From positions 992,001 to 1,056,000 of the forward strand of contig CM073895.1 in assembly GCA_037176705.1 (NCBI GenBank): DNA of 64,000 nt, in the 5' to 3' direction. Shown here one piece after another: positions 10,696 to 21,247 of this stretch (positions are counted from its first letter, which is position 1; each line of letters starts with the position of its first letter). A model generated the notes under the pieces. It saw nothing but the letters and a program-made list of their open reading frames with translations, ran no database searches and was not told the DNA's origin. A program made the translations under genes and the position numbers. The stretch is from Molossus alvarezi. Lineage: Eukaryota > Chordata > Mammalia > Chiroptera > Molossidae.

Positions 10696-11827
10696 CTGTG
10701 GGCACAGTCTGTTGTCAGTTCTCCACGGACGGACAGACAGACGGCGCCCGCTCACGGCACCGCGGAGCGGCCCCTGCCTGCAGCTGCCCCCCTCCCCACC
10801 ATCTCCATTGCTGGGCCACAGGGGGCGCCCCGGGGACATCTGAATGTCTGCTGAGTGAGCGAATGGAGGGTGGAGGAAGGAAGGACCAATGAGCAGTCAG
10901 CTCCAGAGACCGATGCTGTGGGGGGGGCAGTGGTCAGCTGCTCTGGGACAGGCCAGGCCTGGCCTGAGGCTCTAGGCTGTTAGCAGCAGTGGGGGGGTGT
11001 GGGGAGGGGAGCCCCATGCAGGCAGAGGCCCAGAGGGCTGCAGGCACAGCGGGCTTGGACAGCTTGGACGGCTTGGACGGGTCGGAGCCAGGTCGGGCTG
11101 GGTTGGGACAGACACCCCGGGGACGTCTGCGGCCAGGCCTGACGCGCTGGGCTGAGAAACCAGGTCAACCCTTGATACAAGGACATGTCCCTGGCTGGTA
11201 GTGTCCCCGACCCTGAGGGAGGGAAGAACCCTGGGGGTGGGTCCTGCACCCTGGGGGTGGGGTCCTGCGGGAGGGCGCCCAGTGGTGGGCGTGTGAGCAG
11301 AAGTCAGGCAGCAGGGCCGGGCCAGACCCCGGACTTCAGGAGGCAAAGCCACTGAACGGAAGCTCTGAGGACACGGGTGGGGGTGGGGGACGCTGTCAGA
11401 AGCACCTGCTCGTGTGAAGAACAACTTAGAACTCGTGGAAATGAGAGACATGGCAACGGAAGTAAGAGGCTGAGTGAGCGGTCTGGAGCCGACTGGATGC
11501 AGCCCCAGGTGAGCGAGTGACAGACCCGAGGGGGCAGCTCAGAGGCAAGGACACCGGGAGGGGCACCAGGCAGTGCGGACAACGCGGGGGTGGGGGGGGC
11601 AGTATCTGCAGGAACAAAGTTCCGGGCTGGGCGGAGATCTGGAGCCCAGGGAACCGGCAGCAAGCCCGAGCCAAGGGGCCCCAGCAGCCCCAGCACCAGG
11701 AGCCACTTCCCGGCCACCACAGAGACCCCGAGACAGCGGAGCCGCAGCCGCAGAGGGGGACAGTAATTGTGGGTGCAGCTCCGAGCAGGCAGGACTGGCG
11801 GCCCCACGGCCCACCCGCCGCCCTTAC
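10696..11827 (-). other. CFAP74 intron between exons 14 and 15
   Basis: GC-rich intron, repeat-poor, with a small CTTGGACGG tandem around 11,056-11,083. No other feature seen. Confidence 0.55.
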
Positions 11828-11946
11828 TCAATGTGGACGAAGTCCTTGAGGTGCTCGTCCACACCCTCCAGCTTGCAGTAGTTGATTGTGTAGGTGGCAT
11901 TTATCAACGTCATCTTCTTCTTGTACACTTTGCCAATGTCGAAGTC
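11828..11946 (-). CDS. CFAP74: CFAP74 coding exon 14 (ASH-like domain)
   Basis: 119 nt (39 codons + 2 nt), residues about 555-593. Acceptor GGTTTCCCCAG, donor ATTGA|GTAAGG. It reads DFDIGKVYKKKMTLINATYT and ends EHLKDFVHI. With exon 13's ending VIHFK it forms the classic 'HF.DF.IGKVY...TLIN' opening of an ASH domain. The leftover GA joins C of exon 15. Confidence 0.9.
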
Positions 11947-12397
11947 CTGGGGAAACCAGCAAGTATCACTCAAAGCTTCCTGGGGGGCATCAGCGCATGT
12001 CAGGGGCGCCTGAGCCACCTGGGGGACTGCACCTCACAAGTGTGGTCAGCGTCCTGACACAGCACTCCCCGTGGTGGCCCCTCGGAGCAGGGTGAGGGTA
12101 GAGTCAGGGGCAGGAAGCAGCTTCCTGGGGACCGGAGGTGGGAGCAGGGAGGGGTCCAGGGCTGGGGTGACGTCCTGGATACCACAGCGCCCCCCCTGGA
12201 GAGACCCACGCACACCCACCCATGTCTTCCCTCTCCTCGCTGCACACGACACCCAGAAGCCACATCCCCTTCGAAGGGTGCCTGAGGCCTCCTGGGCTGG
12301 TGTCTGACCCTCCAAGGAGAGGGGCCCGGTCCCCTCGGCAGCAGGTAAGGACAGTGTTGCTGTGTCCCCCACTCCAGGACCCAGGACCGGGGCTCAC
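11947..12397 (-). other. CFAP74 intron between exons 13 and 14
   Basis: Repeat-free GC-rich intron; nothing else seen. Confidence 0.6.
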
Positions 12398-12571
12398 CTT
12401 GAAGTGGATGACCTTGGGCTTGCTGTTGAAGGGGCAGCCTTTGAACTCGCGCCGGGACACCACCTGTCTGGGAGGTGCCCCGCTGCGCAGCCGCTGCATG
12501 GTGCGGGCCAGGATGTACTCGTCCATCTTCGTCCCCTTCTCAGGCTTCCGGTCCACACCCTCCCTGGGCAC
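12398..12571 (-). CDS. CFAP74: CFAP74 coding exon 13
   Basis: 174 nt, 58 codons, phase 0 to 0, residues about 497-554. The acceptor CATCCCCAG precedes GTGCCCAGG and the donor is TTCAAG|GTGAGC. It reads VPREGVDRKPEKGTKMDEYI, then a basic segment with RRLR-like composition, ending SKPKVIHFK, the edge strand of the first ASH module. It links the coiled-coil half to the beta-domain half. Confidence 0.88.
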
Positions 12572-13368
12572 CTGGGGATGCATCAGGAGAGCACGGACCC
12601 GCGTGAGCAGGGCTCAGTCCCCAGGGCGCTGGGAGACGGGTTAACCCTGCCGCCAGGCCCAGGGCGGCCAGGGCAGAGGGTCAGGAGAGCCCTGCCCTGG
12701 GCAAGGTGAGCGGTCTCACTTCAGAAGAAGAGAAACACAGAAACAGCAGGATCCCAGAGGATTTCTGCGCCGGCCAGGGAGCTGGGTGTCCTGCTGCCCT
12801 CGCTGTCCCAGGTGGCCTGGTCGGCCAGGTTTCCCCAGAACCAGAGGGACCAATGTGGACTTGCCCTCACAGCCATGGGAACCAATCCAACGCCCACCCA
12901 GGGCGTGGCCTGGCCGGCTGGCGCAGGAACAGTGTCGCAGCAGCGGTGGTGGCCCTTCAGGTGCCCTGAGCACTGGCCAACTTCCTGGCTCACGGGGCTG
13001 CGTCTGCTCCTGCAGAACCAGGACCAGTGCTCTGGGCGGAGCAGGAAGTACGGAGCCCCTGCCATTCCCGGGAAATGTTTCCCGAAGACGAAGCAGAACA
13101 GAGTCAGGCATCGTCCCGACACTCGAGCCCAGCTGCGTCCCCTGTGTGGCCAGCTACTGAGGCCAGGGGAGTCTGGCCGTGGCGTGCCCACGGTTGCCCT
13201 GGAGGCTCTGGGATGGGAGGGAGGCAGCCGGGCAGTGGGGAGAACCCTCAGAGCAGCAGGTTTGGGCCCGGCCTGGTTGCCAGGCGGGGAGGACACCCGG
13301 GAAATGGAGACGGATGAGAAGACGGCCTGTCACCCACCTGTGGCGACATGAAAGCAGGAGGCAGGTAC
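12572..13368 (-). other. CFAP74 intron between exons 12 and 13
   Basis: GC-rich intron without recognised repeats or exons. Confidence 0.6.
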
Positions 13369-13527
13369 CTGGTGCGACTTGTAGGCCTCGGTCCAGAGCC
13401 CGGAGATTTCTGGCTCGGCCAGTGTCTCGTCTTCCCAGCTGACACTGTCAGGGCTCCCGTGGACGGAATCGCTGGAGACGGCTTTCATCAGCTCAGGGAG
13501 CTGGGGGTGGGAGAAGCTATCGATCTC
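13369..13527 (-). CDS. CFAP74: CFAP74 coding exon 12
   Basis: 159 nt, 53 codons, phase 0 to 0, residues about 444-496. Acceptor CTCCCTGACCAG, donor CACCAG|GTACCT. It reads EIDSFSHPQLPELMKAVSSD and continues with an acidic Ser-rich stretch (SWEDETLAEPE), ending in a Trp-containing helix (GLWTEAYKSHQ). It is a linker between the coiled coil and the ASH region. Confidence 0.85.
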
Positions 13528-13663
13528 CTGGTCAGGGAGAGGACAGCGCTAGCTCAGAACACAGGGCCGTGTGCATCACAACAAAGCCATGAAGTCGTGG
13601 GAACCCCAGGTCTTTCACTTTCCTGCAGACCAGAGCACACCGTTTAGTAAGTTTTTCCATTTA

Positions 13664-13894
13664 TTTTATTTATTATAAAAATGTTTTTTCCTTTATTGAT
13701 TTTTAGAGTGAGAGGAAGGGAGAAGAAGAGAGAGCTAGAAACATGGATGAGAGAGAACATCTACTGGCCGCCTCCTGCACACCCCCCACTGGGGATCTGG
13801 CCCATAACCTGGGCACGTGTCCTGACCGGGAACCAAACTGGGGACCTCTTGGTGCATGGGTCAACGCTCAACCGCTGAGCCACACTGGCCAGGC
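13664..13894 (-). mobile_element. Ves-like SINE, type B
   Basis: Inverted copy flanked by a perfect 13-bp target-site duplication GTTTTTCCATTTA. It ends GAGCCACACTGGCCAGGC. Confidence 0.92.
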
Positions 13895-14879
13895 AGTTTT
13901 TCCATTTAAAATACAATGTCAGTATCTTTGCACATCCGGGCATGCTTCTCTGCAACGCCCTGAAGGAACCCTCTCAGCGACGGCTGTGCCCTGACCCTCC
14001 CCGACCCTTCACCGCTCAGTGTCTCTGACGTTTCCTGAAAACACTGCACCCAGAGCCACCCTCGGGGCTGCCAGGACAGAGCTCGGCTCCTGCCCAGTGG
14101 GAGGTCAGAACAGGTCAGATGCAAGGGCTCCCCGGGGAGCGGGCTCCGGGAAATGGCCGGGGTGGCTCCTGGGGGCAGCTGGCCAGAGGAGCAGGAGGGG
14201 ACAGTGTGTGCAAGCTGAGTCCAAGGCCTGGGAACCAGGAAAAGACCGAAAACGCATGTGCAGAGCAAAGCCTCCAAAGGCGAAGAAGCCTGGCAGGTGT
14301 TTGTCGAAGCCAAACCTTGACCTTCAGGTGCTGGGGTCGCAGCTGTCAATGCGGAATCAGAAATGCCAAGCTGGGCTCAGGGGGGGATCCTGCCACCCTG
14401 CTCCTCAGGGACAGGGGCACAGGCCCCGCCTGGGCTGGCGCAGGGCAGCCTCAGTGTGAGTGAGTGAGAGTGAATAAGTGAGCGAGTGAACGGAAGACCG
14501 AGAGGAGAGGTGCCCATCTCAGGGACAGTTCAGTCTTTGGCCCCTGGTGATAACCTGCAGATGGGGGGAATGGGACACAAATCTGCCCCTGGCCCAGGAC
14601 TGACCTTCAGCCTTAGCCTGTTACCTGGGAACAGGTAAGGTGACCCAAGCCCATGGGTCCTGTGGTTGAGGAGGCATGATGACCAGGGTCTCATCCCCTG
14701 TACCTGAGCCATCAGTCAGGGCAGGCCAGCTCCCAGGTGGCACCCTGTGGTCTGCCACGTGCCTGCTGTAAAGATGAGCCCGGCCGCTACCCAGAGTCCC
14801 TCAAAAGGAACCATGGGGGGATTAGAACACACACACACCCCTACCGCTGGGTTGCCTGCTGGGGACACGAGGCTGTGCC

Positions 14880-15415
14880 AGCCAGGAAACTGCACCATGC
14901 CAACTGTATACCGTGCGGGCTGTGCACCGTGTCCTCTGTGCACCGTGCCCTCTATGCACCATGCCGGATGTACACTGTGCCAGCTGTGCCCCATGCAGAC
15001 TGTGCCCCGTGCGGACTGTACACCATGCCCGCTGTGCACCGTGCCGACTGCACCATAACTGCTGCGTGCTGTGCACATGCCGACTGCACCATGTGGACTG
15101 TGCACCGTGCCGACTGTGCACCGTGCCCACTCTGCACATGCTGACTGTGCACATGCTGATTGCGCCATGCCAATTGTGCACCATGCCCACTGTGCACTGT
15201 GCCTACTGTGCACTGTTCTGTGCACCATGCCGACTGTGCACTGTTCTGACTGTGCACCATGCCGACTATACACATGCCAAGTGTGCACCATGCCAAGTGT
15301 GTACCGTGCCCACTGTGCACCGTGCCAACTATGCACCATGCCAACTGTGCACATGCCGAGTGTGCACCATGCCCACTCTGCACATGCCGACTGCCCTATG
15401 CTGACTGCCCTGGCA
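14880..15415. repeat. Minisatellite, about 15-21-bp units (CACCATGCCGACTGTG)
   Basis: Some 30 degenerate units of words such as GTGCACCGTGCCGACT and CACATGCCGACTG, in a CFAP74 intron. The regular units leave several frames open on both strands, up to a few hundred codons, with Cys/His-rich repetitive translations. These are not genes. Confidence 0.9.
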
Positions 15416-15559
15416 AAGAACAGTGAGAACAGAGAGCCAGGTAGTTCTGTCGTCTGGATTCAAGTCGAGAAGGTTTATGAAATGTCCCCGGGGTGCCCAC
15501 GACCCCTATGCCCGCTAGTCCCTCTGCTCCTTGAGCAGGGCGAGGCCTTGCCTGCTCAC

Positions 15560-15767
15560 CACAGGGCAGAAGGGAGCTGCAGGGGTCTTCCCTTCGCTGA
15601 GGGTGGCCAGATGACTCAGGTAGCCCCAGGTCTTGTCCCTCAGGGTTGGCCTGGCCAGGGCTTTGGCTGGAGAAGGCAGCCTCCGCCGCCTGCTCTCCTC
15701 AGTCTCCTCCTTCAAAATGCGACTCACAATCTCCAGCTTCCTGAGCTTCTGCTCTTCCTCAAAGGCA
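15560..15767 (-). CDS. CFAP74: CFAP74 coding exon 11 (end of coiled coil)
   Basis: 208 nt (1 + 69 codons), residues about 374-443. Acceptor after a poly-C tract (TGTCCCCCCCAG), donor CTGTG|GTGAGC. It reads AFEEEQKLRKLEIVSRILKE, then an Arg-rich run (EESRRRRLPSPAK) and LRDKTWGYLSHLATLSEGK. It closes the charged coiled-coil region. The first T completes an Arg codon with CG of exon 10. Confidence 0.87.
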
Positions 15768-15821
15768 CTGGGGGGGACAGTGAGCTGAGAGCGGGGCAGC
15801 CGCCTTCCCCGAGCACAGGCC

Positions 15822-15950
15822 CAGCCCAGCCCCCTGGCACGTGCCCGCCCCCACCCACTCCTGAGGCCCAGCCCGTCCCCCTGGCACGTGCCCGCCCCCA
15901 CCCACTCCTGGGGCCCAGCCCAGCCCCCTGGCACGTGCCCGCAAGAAACC
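15822..15950. repeat. Tandem repeat, about 2.5 units of 50-53 bp
   Basis: CCCCTGGCACGTGCCCGCCC recurs three times, at about 15,831, 15,880 and 15,929, beside exon 11. Confidence 0.85.
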
Positions 15951-16275
15951 TTGACCCCTCTGGCTGCCCCTGCTCCCGGTTCCAGGCTGAGGGCTGGGCC
16001 CCCAATGAAGCACACAGGAGGCAGCATCAGGCCCCTCCCCCTCCCCTCTCCCCACCACCCCTCTCTCCAGCTGCTCTTCCAGCCCCTCCTAAGTGCCAGG
16101 CCTGCCCCAGTCTAAGGGACTCGGGAGTGGGCAGAGCTGTCCCAGGAGCCCCCACCAGGGTGAGGTTATAGCAAAATTCTGGAGGTGATACTCAGGCACC
16201 CAACTCCTGGACAAGAAATGCTGTCCCTGCGAGAGGACCAGGAGGCCACACCTGGGCAGATCCTAACAGCAAGCG

Positions 16276-16455
16276 CGTTGGGGGAGCGGGGGTGGGAGCA
16301 GGGGTGGGAGCGGGGGTGGGAGCTGGGGGTGGGAGCTGGGGTGGGAGCGGGGGGGGGGGAGCGGGGGGGAGCGGGGGTGGGAGCGGGGGGAGCGGGGGTG
16401 GGAGCTGGGGGTGGGAGCGGGGGTGGGAGTGGGGGTGGGAGCTGGGGGTGGGAGA
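16276..16455. repeat. G-rich 12-bp minisatellite (GGGGGTGGGAGC)
   Basis: About 14 units of GGGGGTGGGAGC/T and shortened forms on the plus strand, in an intron. The G-runs are dense enough for G-quadruplexes on the CFAP74 template strand. Confidence 0.9.
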
Positions 16456-16998
16456 ACAGCACTCCCACCATGAGGCTGGGGGCGGGGCAGAAGCCCAGGC
16501 TTGGTGTGGGGACACCCTGGGGCAGGACGCCTGCAGGCATCCATGTCTCAGGGCAGGGTGCAGCCTGGGGAGCTGTGTGCTGGGACCCTGCAGGGTGAAC
16601 GATGGGTGCGGGTTGTGCTGAGAAGGCAGCACTGAGCTCTGGTTTGGGGGGACCAGAAAATGACGCCCAGGAAGGCTGAGCACTAGAGATGAGCCCAGGC
16701 AGCTGCAGCCCCCAGGAGGGGAAAGGAGAGCCCAGGGGCGGGGGGCGTGAGCAGGGGGGGTGCCCTGGAGCAGCTCCTGAGAAACAGGCCAGGAACCCCG
16801 GGGACAGTGGGGCTGAAGGACAGGCCCCACCTGCTGGAGTCTGGACAGGGTGTATGGAGGGAGGGGCTTGGCGGGAATGAGGGAGGGCTGGAAGCCCACT
16901 GGCTGCATCCTACAGGCCTGTTGGGTGGGTGCCTGGAGAGACAACTGATGGATGCACCTCCCACACTAGGCAGGCACCTGGCCGGGGTGGGGGCTCAC

Positions 16999-17156
16999 CG
17001 TTTCTGGGCTTCCAGCTCCTGGCACCGGCGCTGATGGAAAAGGTGCTTGAAAGCGTCCCCACCTTGGGCCAGAATCGCCTGCTTCTCAGCCTGGGACTTC
17101 TGCTCAGCCAGCTCTGCCTTGGCCTGGCTCCATGCGTGAAGTTTCCGGAGCGTTTC
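16999..17156 (-). CDS. CFAP74: CFAP74 coding exon 10 (coiled coil)
   Basis: 158 nt (52 codons + 2 nt), residues about 322-373. Acceptor TTTTCTGTTCCCAAG, donor AAACG|GTGAGC. It reads ETLRKLHAWSQAKAELAEQK, then SQAEKQAILAQGGDAF and RRCQELEAQKR, a strongly charged helix with heptad-like spacing. Confidence 0.88.
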
Positions 17157-17773
17157 CTTGGGAACAGAAAACACCAAGGTTACAGCATGGGCACGTATGC
17201 GCACACACATGCACACACGTGCACACCAGAGCGCTCACCAACCCCCGCCTGCCGCTGCACCCCCACACCCTGGGTCCTCAGAGTGGCTGAGCCCCTGCCT
17301 GCAGCTTCATGGGACACGCAGCTCCGTGGGACTGGCCTGCTTACCTCCACTCCCCTGCTTTTCCTGGCCACCTGCTCTCTTGTCTCTGAGCCCTTACAGA
17401 GGCTGTTCCCCTCCATCCCGTCTGCTTTCCTGGACTAACTGCACACGCTCAGGCCCCAGGGGCACGTCACTGCCTCCAGGAAGGCCCCAACTCTGGAACC
17501 TTGTCACTGCTCTTCCCACGAGGATGGGCCCACCAGGACTGGCCGTGCTGCTTTCCCCGCCCCAGCCCTGGGCCTGGCGCGGTGCGTCCCAGGGAGTGGC
17601 TGAGCCACGAGACGAGGACGGGGAGGCACTTCCCGCGGAGCAGGGGTCAGGAGGGCGGGCAGGGGTGCGCACTGCTACCTGGACAGAGGAACTCCTGCCC
17701 AGAGGGGTCGCACTGGGGCCTTGGGGGTGAGGCCCCCCGGCCGGGAGGGCAGTGTGGGCAGCTGGGCGCCTAC
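17157..17773 (-). other. CFAP74 intron between exons 9 and 10
   Basis: GC-rich intron with a short GCACACACATGCACAC run near 17,200; nothing else seen. Confidence 0.6.
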
Positions 17774-17876
17774 CCGGTTGGTGGTGATGCTGCTTTTCAG
17801 GGCCAGCACAGCGTCCATGCGTCTCCTCAGGTGTTCCTGGGTCTCCAGCTCCTCCTGCTGCTCCCGCTCCCGCACC
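17774..17876 (-). CDS. CFAP74: CFAP74 coding exon 9 (coiled coil)
   Basis: 103 nt (1 + 34 codons), residues about 287-321. Acceptor ATGACCCTCCCCAG, donor CCGG|GTAGGC. It reads VREREQQEELETQEHLRRRM, then DAVLALKSSITTNR, helical and charged. The first G completes Arg with AG of exon 8. Confidence 0.87.
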
Positions 17877-18099
17877 CTGGGGAGGGTCATGCCCACCAGG
17901 GCAGGTGTTGTGAGGGACAATGAAGGGCAAGGCAACGCATCTGAAACACGGTTCTGGACGGGAGGCCTGGGCACCTGGCTCCTGCTCTGGACACCCAGCA
18001 GCAATCTAAACTGAAGTGCGCTTTTCTGCTGGTCACTGCGGACTGCGTCCCAAGGCAAGTGGCCCCTGCGTGGATGTCCCCCTGGGGAGAAGGCGCTAC

Positions 18100-18210
18100 C
18101 TTCCCAGGGAGGCCTTCAGGAACTTCACCGCCATCCTGTGGTTCTTCCTGGCGTCTTCCACCAGCTTCTGGTGCCGGAGCCCATGCTCCTTCTGGAGGTG
18201 TGTGGACTTC
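18100..18210 (-). CDS. CFAP74: CFAP74 coding exon 8 (coiled coil)
   Basis: 111 nt (1 + 36 codons + 2 nt), residues about 250-286. Acceptor GTGTCCCGCAG, donor GGAAG|GTAGCG. In the frame fixed by its neighbours it reads KSTHLQKEHGLRHQKLVEDA and continues RKNHRMAVKFLKASLGR. No ATG-started ORF covers this frame; it was found from the splice sites and phase. Confidence 0.83.
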
Positions 18211-18843
18211 CTGCGGGACACAGCGCCGGCTCCAGCTCACCCCGCCCCCGCCCAGAGAAACACCCAGGAAGGTGGACACAGCCGAGCGGACAGCAAGGGC
18301 AGCAGGTCAGTGAACGTCTCGGGAGGCCCAGAGGGAGCTCTGATGCAGGCTGGGCCAGGTTGAGGGAGCCTAGGGCCCAGGACCAAGTGGGTGAAGACCC
18401 GGGGGACTTAGATCCCACACAGATGGCAGAAAGGTGTGGCCCAGGGTTGAATGAGGCTGCGGAAGGAGAGGAGTCAGGAGGCCCCTGGACAAAGTGGTGA
18501 GGTGGGGGTCGGGAGCAGAGGGAACACACACACACATATGCACACGCACGTGCACACGCGGGGGCCAGAGGAGAGTGCATATTCTTCAGGTCAGGGTGCT
18601 GGGCCCCGTGGCCTGTGACACACCTAGAGCCGCCCACCCTGCCCAGGAGCCTGGGAGAGGGGACCTGCAGGGACTGAGGCTCAGGTGGACGGGAGCCAGA
18701 CTGGGGAGTGGGAAGGGTGTCCAGGTGGCACCGTGAGGTCACCAGGAGAGGGACTGGCCAGGAGCCTGGGGAAGAGCGGGGCTGCAGCAGGTGAAGCAGA
18801 CACACTGGCCCAGGGTGAGGAAGCGCAGGCCCTGGCCACCCAC
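18211..18843 (-). other. CFAP74 intron between exons 7 and 8
   Basis: GC-rich intron with a short CACACACACATATGCACA run near 18,525-18,555; no other feature. Confidence 0.6.
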
Positions 18844-19017
18844 CGGACCCTCAGCAGTTGGTTCTTCTCCATCTGCCTCCGGGCCTCCATCTCCTTCTGC
18901 AGCTGCCGGGCCGCCTGCACCTGCAGAGACCTCCCGGCGGCCTCCAGCTCCTTCAGGGCAGACTTCTGCAGGCCCTCCAGCTGGCCCTCCTGGATGGTGA
19001 TGTGCCTCAGGGCGTCC
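18844..19017 (-). CDS. CFAP74: CFAP74 coding exon 7 (coiled coil)
   Basis: 174 nt (1 + 57 codons + 2 nt), residues about 192-249. Acceptor CTCCTTTGCAAG, donor GTCCG|GTGGGT, chosen over an upstream GG|GTCCGG because only this one leaves the two bases that exon 8 needs. It reads DALRHITIQEGQLEGLQKSA and a long Gln/Glu/Arg-rich helix ending MEKNQLLRV. Confidence 0.86.
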
Positions 19018-19780
19018 CTTGCAAAGGAGGGGCACTTGTTTACATCAGCACAGAGGCTGGTGGCCTGGGGCCCAGCGTCCACCCCAGGGACCTGGGAAGG
19101 CCCAGACACCGAGCTCCAGGAGGACAGTGGACCCCTCTGATGGGTTACCTCCTCCTCTGAGCCTGCAGTCACCAGGGACCAAGGCTCCCAGCTCTGCCGG
19201 TGCCCCCACACACTAAGTCCGACCCAGCTGGAACCGGGCCCCCCACTTCCTGAGTGTCCGGGGCACTCCCTTGCACCTGCCCGCCTGGCCAGAGGACTCT
19301 GACATATACCAGGGACACCGATGGGAGACGCTGCCTTTGAAAGCACTCCTGTTGCACTGGGATATGGGGTTCTGGGGACAAAAGCCGGCAGTGGTTCTTG
19401 GTGTGAGGGGAGGGGGCAGGGACCACGTGGGCAGAGGTCAGGGAGTCTAGGCGTGGATGGGTGACGCATGGTCTCAGCACAGACAGAGGGACATGCAGGT
19501 GTCTGCTGCTCTGTCTCCCGAGAGGCCCCAGAGTGGCAACGCCACGCACCCGCGGACCCAGCCAGCACCCAGCTCCCAGCAGGGACTGCACCCGTCACCG
19601 TCAGACACCAAGGCTCCAGGACGGCACGGTCTGGAACGTGTCATGTGCCACAAGGGCTCAGAGAAAGACAGGCCAACGTGGGGACACAGGAGCAGGTGCG
19701 AATGGCCCCCACCTGGAGCATCAGTCAAGGACAATGGGACGGATCACAGCGCCCTGAAGGACAGGAGCTGAAGTGCCCAC
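19018..19780 (-). other. CFAP74 intron between exons 6 and 7
   Basis: GC-rich intron without recognised repeats. It holds an exon-like 62-nt piece at 19,310-19,371 that does not fit the reading phase (see rejected items). Confidence 0.55.
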
Positions 19781-19873
19781 CTTGAGCTGACGGGGAGAGG
19801 AGACGCGTCCCCTACACTGGAGGGGGAGAGGGCACTGGGACTGGAGGCGGTGCTGCAGCCGCTGCTTAATGGA
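19781..19873 (-). CDS. CFAP74: CFAP74 possible coding exon 6 (uncertain)
   Basis: 93 nt between acceptor CTCTCACCTGAG and donor CTCAAG|GTGGGC. The phase set by exons 5 and 7 (1 + 30 codons + 2 nt) gives an open but Ser/Pro-rich stretch starting PLSSGCSTASSP. The next frame gives SIKQRLQHRLQSQ, which looks more like coiled coil but clashes with both neighbours. Direct exon 5 to 7 splicing would also keep the frame, since 93 is a multiple of three and the flanking phases match. It may be a real exon, an exon with a shifted boundary, or a false call. Confidence 0.4.
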
Positions 19874-20184
19874 CTCAGGTGAGAGACACAGCAGGATGCA
19901 CACCCAGGGCGGCGGGGGGGGGGGGGGTTGTTCCAGAGCTCAGTGTCTCCCCACAACTGCATGTCTGTTTCCAAAGCAAAGGCATACTCTGCGTGAAGCC
20001 TGGCAGGACAAGGTCCCCCTGGGAGGAGACCCGTTGCCACCAAGCACCTGGCAGCGAGGATGCCCTGGAGGGCAGGGCAGAGCCGGGCACTGGGGGTACA
20101 CTAGCCAGTGGCCACGAGGACACGTCACGTGAGACAGCTCCAGGGACCTTCACTGGCCCGTAATCTTAACAAATGTCAAGGCCA

Positions 20185-20430
20185 GCCCTGGTCAGTTTGG
20201 CTCAGCAGTTAGAGCATTGGTCCGTGGACCAATGAGTCACAGGTTCAATCCTGGTCAAGGGCATGTACCTCAGTTGCGGTTTGTCCCCAGCCCTGGTCCG
20301 GTCGTGGGGGAGGCAGCCGGTGGATGTGGCTCTATCACATGATGTTTCTCTCTCTCCCTCCCTCCCTCCCTCCCTCCCACTCTATCTGATGATAAATGGA
20401 AAAATGTCCTCAGGTGAGGAATAAAAAAAA
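20185..20430 (+). mobile_element. Ves-like SINE, type A
   Basis: Forward copy with a perfect 14-bp target-site duplication AAATGTCAAGGCCA. Confidence 0.93.
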
Positions 20431-20598
20431 TGTCAAGGCCAGGAGCGCCCCAGGGCTGAGGGGCCTTCCCGACTAAGGACTAAGGACGAACGGGACAACC
20501 CCGCCCTCTCTGTGCCTTCCTGTGAGGCTGAGCCTGTGCCCGAGCTCCCCTGCGTTTGGGGCGTCAGGCCCCCACAGCCCAGTGGGTTTCTCTTAAGA

Positions 20599-20848
20599 AA
20601 TTTTTTTTTTTTTATCCTCGCCCGAGGACATTTTTCCATTTTTTGTTCAGATAGAGTGGAAGGGAGAGAGAGGAAGAGAGAGAGAAACATTGACGTGAAA
20701 GGGACACATCGAGTGGCTGCCTCCCGCACAACCCAACCAGGGCCGGGGACAAACTGCAACCGAGGTACATGCCCTTAGCGGGAACCGAACCCGGGTCTCT
20801 CTGGACTGCAGGCTGATGCTCTAACCGCTGAGCCAAACCGGCCAGGGC
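20599..20848 (-). mobile_element. Ves-like SINE, type A
   Basis: Inverted copy with a perfect target-site duplication CCCAGTGGGTTTCTCT. Confidence 0.93.
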
Positions 20849-21247
20849 CCAGTGGGTTTCTCTAGCTTCGCAGTCACTCCTCAAACTGTCCACACCCCTC
20901 ACTAAGTCCCTTCTCCACTTAAACCAGCTGGAGGCAATTCTGGTGTGAACACTCGAGCCCTGACCAGCACAGTATTTAGAACAATGCCACCTCTTTCCTG
21001 GGGGACCGTTAGGAAAGTCTCAAAGCCAGTTTAAAACCCAGGGGCTGTTCTGTGGACATGGGACGGGAACTGGAAAGGGACCGGAAGCTGGTGCCCGGGT
21101 CCCTAGGGCGCACACCGAGGGGAGGAAAGGCTCCGGGCGGGAGGCCTGCTCGCCAGGCCTCCCCCTCACGCTCCCACTGGTCCCCCGGCTGCCGGAAGTG
21201 AGCAGCAGCAGGGGGAGGGCGGCTGTGTCCGGGTGGCCTGGACTCAC

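Larger units (their letters stand above)
13528..15559 (-). other. CFAP74 intron between exons 11 and 12
   Basis: Holds one SINE and a long minisatellite (listed). 13,900-14,870 is unique-looking, with a GAGTGAGTGA-type run near 14,456-14,490. Confidence 0.6.
15768..16998 (-). other. CFAP74 intron between exons 10 and 11
   Basis: Contains the two tandem repeats listed; the rest is GC-rich with no exon seen. Confidence 0.6.
19874..21247 (-). other. CFAP74 intron between exons 5 and 6
   Basis: Two SINEs (listed), a poly-G run at 19,914-19,928, and unique-looking sequence with no recognised exon. Confidence 0.55.

Noticed and set aside
15071..16171. 366-codon open frame on plus
   Set aside because: It is made by the 14.9-15.4 kb minisatellite and then crosses CFAP74 exon 11 antisense; no domain.
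19310..19371. 62-nt exon-like piece with good acceptor (TTTTGTCCCCAG) and donor (CTG|GTATAT) on minus
   Set aside because: Its phase (2 nt + 20 codons) cannot join the neighbouring CFAP74 exons, with or without the 93-nt candidate. Probably chance splice motifs, though an alternative exon is not excluded.
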